The notes under the pieces: model-generated
What the model was told of the DNA's origin: nothing
Seen by the model: the letters and a program-made list of their open reading frames with translations, nothing else
Database searches by the model: none
Position numbers and translations under genes: made by a program
Part shown: piece by piece, positions 58,811 through 64,000 of the stretch
How positions within the stretch are numbered: the stretch's first letter is position 1
Layout: each line of letters begins with the position of its first letter
Origin: Deinandra increscens subsp. villosa
Taxonomy: Eukaryota > Streptophyta > Magnoliopsida > Asterales > Asteraceae
Direction of reading: 5' to 3'
DNA: 64,000 bases
NCBI GenBank assembly: GCA_039602395.1
Contig: JBCNJP010000025.1
Span: 105,259,604 to 105,323,603 of the forward strand

Positions 58811-59578
58811 AAAATCATGCGAAAACACTTTTTATTGCGAAAACGCGTAACACATATTAAAACCTACATAACTTCTTCATACGTTAATGTTTTTTCATAA
58901 AATTTGTACCAAAAGTCTTATAAAGATGTTATCTTTAATTCTGGAAAAAATAGAAAAGAATTAACGTTTCATGTTTTTTCCGTGTGCTGCACATGTGCAT
59001 CATTATCATTAGTACTGCACAAAGACGAATTATCATGCGAAAAAACACTCCTTATGTTAAAAACTTATAAAAAACAATAAAACATTTATTGTACTAATGA
59101 TAATGGTACATAGTGCACATGTGCAACATAGAATAAAAAAATTATAAAATGTTATTTTTTTTCTTTAGATCTAAAAATAACACAACTATAAGATTTAGTG
59201 TGCAATTTCTTATCAAAAATATTAATGTATACCACACGTATGAGGTTTTTTTGGTGTGATGCACATGAGCATCATTAAAAAAAATACAAAAATACGAAAA
59301 AATAACATATATATATGATATATGGTGCGACTTAGAAAAAAATATATTAACTTATGCTAAAAGTATGAGTTTTTTTTTTGCTGCACATGTGCATCACACG
59401 AAAAAAAACTGAAACGTTAATTTTTTTAAAAAAAAATTCCAGAATTAAAGATAACATAATTTTAAGATTTTTGGTGCAATTTTTTTTTAAAATATTAACG
59501 TATTAAGAAGTTATAGAGGTTTTAATATGTGTTTACGCGTTTTCGCAATATAAATGTGTTTACGCATGATCCTTCCCC
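58807..59578. mobile_element. Family G fold-back element, copy 2, 772 bp
   Basis: Left arm GTAAAAATCATGCGAAAAC, with TTGCGAAAACGCGT; the right arm has ACGCGTTTTCGCAA and ends CTTCCCC. Palindromes of TGCACATGTGCA type recur at five or more sites. This intact copy shows what copy 1 looked like before the retrotransposon entered. Confidence 0.82.
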
Positions 59579-59586
59579 TATATATA

Positions 59587-59860
59587 GGGGAGGGATATAA
59601 TGAAAACATCTCCGAGTTTGGAAAACCGTGAAAACTAAGCTAAAAAATTCGATTTTTGTTCCGATTTTTTTTATGGTGATTCTCTAAGTTAAAAATACCC
59701 CATTTATGCAAAAAAAAAATAAAAATAAAAACGCCTAGTAACATTTTTTTTTAAAAATATTTTATAACCGAGGTTACATATGTAACAGGGTACTGTTACA
59801 TATGTAACCTCGGTTATAAAATATTTTTACATATGTAACCTCGGTTATAAAATATTTACT
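59587..59860. mobile_element. Family B hairpin, copy 3, right arm missing
   Basis: Starts GGGGAGGGATATAATGAAAA and contains a repeated GGTTACATATGTAACC palindrome (59772-59845). The right arm is replaced by Helitron helicase sequence. Confidence 0.77.
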
Positions 59861-59948
59861 CAATTCTTGGTGTAACTTTAGTGTATTTGTTTTTGCTATT
59901 TATGTAAGCCTTCTCACCCATTGGTGAGCATTCCAATCAATTCATTAA

Positions 59949-60627
59949 CAGCGTTGCATATTATGCCCACCAAATGATGAGGTCGACAACATTAACCTCC
60001 ATGTTCTTGGTTGTATGCCCGGTGGTCTTCATGAATTATTAAGTGCCGATGATATTTGTTCCACGACGGAAAATGTTGATGAGTTGTGCATCATTTATCC
60101 TCCTAAGTTCCTAAATACTCTCCACTTTTCAGGGATTCCAAAATCATGTTATTCATTTAACGATTGGGGCACCAATTATTCTCCTTCGTAACCTAAACTT
60201 GCAAAAGGGGTTATGCAACGGTACTCGGTTGGTGGTTACGCAAATCAGTCAACGGGTCATCGAGGCTGTTATTTTGACGGGTACACATGTTGGAGAGAAA
60301 ACATTTATTGGACGTATGGATATGACTCCAACAGATACGTGTTGGCCCTTTAATTTTAAAAGGCGACAATTTCCTATATAGTTTTGTTCTGCGATGACCA
60401 TCAACAAGAGTCAGGGACACACATTTAATTATGTTTCTACATATTTGGTAAAACCCGTATTTAGTCATGGCCAACTTTATGTCGTTGCGTCTCGTGTAAC
60501 CTCTCGTGCTGGTTTGCGCTTTTATATTGACAACACTGGTAAATGTGCTGATAATCTAACAAAGAATGTTGTCTACAAAGAAGTGCTTTATAACTTGCCA
60601 TTATTAGGGAGGGATGCAGTTGTATGA
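59949..60627 (+). pseudogene. Helitron PIF1-type helicase, C-terminal fragment
   Basis: The first part (from about 59949) reads CILCPPNDEVDNINLHVLGC and ends FLNTLHFSGIPKS. A frameshift near 60160 leads to IGAPIILLRNLNLQKGLCNG. A stop at 60379-60381 interrupts the FPI-AMTINKSQGHTFNYV block, which continues to KPVFSHGQLYVVASRV at the end. These are the last helicase motifs of RepHel proteins and PIF1-like helicases, which unwind DNA during rolling-circle transposition. The Rep domain and the N-terminal helicase motifs are missing; a family B element lies where they should be. Confidence 0.87.
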
Positions 60628-61101
60628 TATTTGATTCTCATGTTTGTAATTCGTATTTAAATCGTTGTGTTCTTTAATTATGCCTAAAATATTTTGCTTC
60701 TCATGTCATATGCGCGCATGTATATATTATGTTTTGAAGTGTTTTGTCCATGCATAAATTATATAACGGTGCAATTGTAATATAGCTTCATGATATGTGT
60801 TTATGTGTATGCATTCTTCTACGGGTTAATATAAATTATGTATACATTTTGATATAATGTCGAGATTTATCTTCTATATTTGTTATAATAGTGCCTTTTA
60901 AATTTTTGTGTAAGTTGTGTTATATTTTTTTTTTCTAACAATCCAACGTCAAAGGCTAGGTTTTTCTATTGAAGAATGAGTTTTACCCGCTTTCTGCCCT
61001 GCGACCTAATATCACTGCCAAGTGGCAAGTAACTGTTTTAATATCGCGTTTGTGGACAACGTATAATCCGATCGAACACTGATCTTGTTTTTTCACTTGA
61101 T
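60628..61101. other. Spacer between helicase and RPA-like gene
   Basis: AT-rich, probably the end of the helicase transcript and the promoter of the next gene. No frame. Confidence 0.5.
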
Positions 61102-62677
61102 ATGATTCTCTCAGATCAACAAGTAAGTTTTATATTTAATAATATTATGAATTGATAGTAAGTGAATATTTGTCGCTTGATTATACATGTTGCTGTTTAT
61201 TGTAGGGTGGCCGGTTCAATTCATGTTAGGATTCCCTCTAAGATTAGTCATGTATTTGTGAACACGTTGAGAGAAGGACACGTCTATACAATTAGTAGAT
61301 TTGTTGTTCTTCCGTACGAGACATCTTATCGTCTTCGTCGTTATAACTTTGTGCAGTTTTCCCGTGGCACGTCAGTCATTGCATCATCGATGCGATCTTC
61401 GCATTTCCGACGTTATGTGTTTGAGTTGGTCCCGTTTGATAAGCTTAAGCCACTTGCTAAAGATGACACTTATCTAACAGGTTTTTCTTATTTCTTATGA
61501 TCATGAAGTTAATTGTTTAAGAGATATGAATGTTATTGATCTTCTTATATGTAGATGTCATTGGTATTCTGCGAGTTTGGGGGTCTCTTAACCGTACGTG
61601 AAGCTCGGCCCGGTCAATCACGTAATCGAGAGATGCGAGAGATTCTTCTATCTAATGAAAGGTACTTTTGTATTAAAAATTACCATGTCTTAGTCTATTA
61701 TTTTTTACTCCGTAATGTTTTAACTAAATATTAATTCACATTATTTCATAGTGGGGTGAAGCTCAAAATTCCCTTGTGGGGGAAATTATCTTATGCATTT
61801 GATGATGATCATATCCGAAGTTACGAAAATGATAAACTTGTGCTTATTGTAACGGCTTGCAAGGTTTGACTTTTTAGATGTATGTTCGTCATTTTTATAG
61901 TTCTATGAACGTTTGCTTTTATGATGAGCCATTACATTTATGCATATTGTTTTAGGTGAACCATGTTTGATGACGACACTTGCTTCTAATCTATACATAA
62001 ACCTTCCGGTCAACGTCGTTCAGGACTACTCGACTATGTAAGCACCTTTTTACATCAAACTTTATTTTTGTTCTTCTGACATTCTAATTTTCATTTATGT
62101 TTGTAAAACGTGCATTTACTTTGTAAACAGTGAGGTGCCGCCAGTTTCTTTTGGGTTTGATGAAGATCACGCTGAAGACTCCCAATTGATTTCCATTCCA
62201 GAGCTTTTCCGAGCATTACATCAAGGAGTTGAAGCGGTATTATTACTATTACAAGTCTACTTTCGATACTTTGGCACATGTAACTTTTATACTAAAGTTT
62301 AATGTTTAAAAGGGTACAACGTATACCGTTGATGGAACGATAACTGGTATTGACATGACATCTGATTGGAAATACGTCAACTGTGATGCATACAATAAGA
62401 TGACATCATTCAGAGATGGACACTACTTTTGTTCTGCCTGTAAGAGGAATGTTATCAATCCACGTCAAGCGTAAGTGTGTATAGTGTTATTGCAATATTT
62501 AGCTTTATTACTATATTATTAAATCAAACTGATATAGGTATAAATTGGTTTTACGGGTTTTTAATGGAGAGGAATTGGAATGTGTTCTATTCAACTCTAC
62601 ATCCAAACCACTCCTTCGTATTAGTGCTGATGAGTTGCTAATGAGGAGTTTCTCAGAGGTTACTATGCTATATCCTC

Positions 62678-62681
<4 letters not shown>

Positions 62682-62730
<49 letters not shown>
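62682..62730. repeat. (TA)n microsatellite in RPA-like intron
   Basis: About 48 bp of TA left of the family A element. Confidence 0.97.
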
Positions 62731-62733
<3 letters not shown>

Positions 62734-62896
62734 AGAGGATCATTTGAGAACCAATTTGATTTGAGAACTAAAAAAAACTAATTTGAGCCACAAGTTTATT
62801 TACATGTATCCCCCCTCCCATGAATTGTAGTGGTCCCCCCTGAAATTTGTGGTTGAGATTTAGTTCTCAAAATAAAAAGTTCTCATTTGAACCTAA

Positions 62897-62899
<3 letters not shown>
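62731..62899 (+). mobile_element. Family A element, copy 8, in RPA-like intron
   Basis: GGGAGAGGATCATTTGAG to GAACCTAACAC, with (TA)n on both sides. A short internal deletion removes one AAAAGTTCTC unit. Confidence 0.87.
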
Positions 62900-62948
<49 letters not shown>

Positions 62949-63500
62949 CTCTGTTTAGACATATGTGTCACTTTTTACACTTATATGTACTCGATTTATC
63001 TTTGAATTTGTGTAGGGTGGTGATGATCCGCATTGGATTGCAAATTACTTGGTTGACAATTTAGTTTGTTACAAACTGAAAATTATAATTAAGATCGATG
63101 CATATAACCTTGCCCCTAACTATGGTCGTCGGTTCACTGCTTCAAAGTTAATTGATTTTGATGCTCTGGAGACGAGTAATCCAGCTCCAATTCATGATAT
63201 AGTTCCTTCAACAAGTATTGCTAGGGTGAATGTAGATGACAGTGCGAGACAAGTGTTAGAGCATGATGTTAATAATTCTTATGATGAAGCGAGTGAGATG
63301 CTTGCTAGGATACCAACACATGAATTGGATATGGTGGATGAAGCATTATGGGTACTATGTATTCCGTCAAATACACCTACATCAGCAGTTTCTGAGGTAT
63401 GTGCTCTTATGTTTTATTTAAATTTTCAGTGTTAAAATTTTATATTTTTTAAACGAGCCTATACATGATCTTTTAGGTTCTTCAAACTGATCAAGAGGAG

Positions 63501-63740
63501 GATTCCGGTACCTCCACAATGGGTTGTACTATAAAAGATGCTGTCATAATATGTCCCAAAGCTGTTGAAAACAATTTGGTTGTTGAAAATACTGATAAGG
63601 AGTTGAAAGATAAAGAAGTGGATTTTGGTACCTCCACAGTGTGTGTTACTACAGATGATCATTTCATACAAAGTCCTAAAGCTGTTGGAAAAAATTTGGT
63701 TGTTGAAAATACTTGTAAGGAATTTAATGCTAGCACCGCG
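63501..63740 (+). repeat. 120-bp tandem repeat in the RPA-like last exon
   Basis: Two in-frame units start GGTACCTCCACA at 63507 and 63627 and both encode NLVVENT. A further pair of 54-bp units (ACCATGATGATG at 63751 and 63805) follows. Confidence 0.85.
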
Positions 63741-63782
63741 AAGACCAAGGACCATGATGATGATGTTAAAGAAAGTCCATAA

Positions 63783-64000
63783 CCATTTGAAAATGTGACC
63801 AGGGACCATGATGATGCTGTTAAAGAAAGTCCACAACCAGTTGGAATAGTGCATGCCGAATCTGATGGATCAGGTTCCAGGCCAAAGGGGATGAAGAAAA
63901 CGCCCCAAACGTTACATTCAGTAGTTCATGTTCTGCTTTTTCAAATCCTGCAACCAAAACTTGCGTCTTAACACGAGTGAGTTTTTAGCTATCGGTATGC
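63783..64000 (+). other. Downstream continuation of the RPA-like reading frame
   Basis: The same frame past the stop reads PFENVTRDHDDAVKESPQPV, continuing the repeat style, so the stop at 63780 is probably a mutation. The window ends here. Confidence 0.55.

Larger units (their letters stand above)
61102..63782 (+). pseudogene. Helitron-borne RPA70-like single-strand DNA-binding protein, decayed
   Basis: Probable exons: 61102-61122, 61206-61480, 61555-61661, 61752-61863, 61956-62037, 62131-62236, 62313-62470, 62538-62658, 63016-63396 and 63477-63782. Key segments: IHVRIPSKISHVF, YNFVQFSRGT, DVIGILRVWGSL, VREARPGQSRNREMREILL, GVKLKIPLWGKL, VPPVSFGFDEDHAED and a zinc-ribbon piece YFCSACKRNVINPRQA. 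These are the OB folds of plant RPA1-like proteins that Helitrons carry beside RepHel. Exons 2, 3 and 5 each contain a frameshift. The last exon has a CAA-to-TAA type stop at 63780-63782, after which similar sequence continues. One intron holds a family A element. Each exon border is my reading of GT-AG signals. Confidence 0.8.

Overview
This is a nuclear DNA window from a flowering plant. The evidence is spliced WRKY, glycosyltransferase-14 and O-fucosyltransferase genes with GT-AG introns, Ty1/copia elements with initiator-Met tRNA primer sites, plant-type Helitrons that carry an RPA-like gene, and many plant MITEs. The repeat styles suggest an asterid, possibly Asteraceae, but that is an impression from memory and not a proof.

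Host genes are few and four can be modelled: the last exon of a BAP31-like ER protein gene (3450-3802, +), a group IIb WRKY factor (18998-20917, -), a complete ten-exon GT14 gene (28614-31524, -) and a complete ten-exon O-fucosyltransferase-like gene (40582-43816, -). In the last two every splice phase closes, giving 372 and 580 residues. Both should be type II membrane proteins of the Golgi.

The rest is layered transposon DNA. 1-3298 is an antisense copia element in the intron of the BAP31-like gene. 4.3-15.1 kb is a nest: hAT-type elements with exact 8-bp target duplications, a PIF/Harbinger element carrying only its Myb-like ORF, Helitron ends, an 0.8-kb pentanucleotide array and several elements set in (TA)n tracts. 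15.7-18.75 kb is a decayed copia element. 21-28.3 kb holds SINE-like pieces, a 791-bp Helitron and unrecognised exon-like sequence. 31.5-40.2 kb holds a Tourist MITE, a complete 336-bp Helitron and a 703-bp hAT-like element packed with AACCGGTT. 44-45.2 kb has proline-rich (PERK-like) gene fragments beside a Helitron end.

From 45.8 to 59.9 kb one class dominates: elements beginning GGG, ending CCC, sitting directly in (TA)n microsatellites and rich in palindromes such as GTTACATATGTAAC. Eight families (A-H) are present in the window, from about 180 bp to 3.55 kb. One is split by a 6,085-bp LTR retrotransposon with a gag-like region but no pol (LTRs 540 and 521 bp, target duplication GTAAC). 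The window ends in a decayed Helitron: a PIF1-type helicase tail (59.9-60.6 kb) and a multi-exon RPA-like gene (61.1 kb to the end).

The most unusual feature is this (TA)n-embedded, palindrome-rich group, in which short hairpins (427 bp) and a long element (3,553 bp) share the same termini. It resembles the microsatellite-targeting Micron elements described in rice but appears more diverse here.
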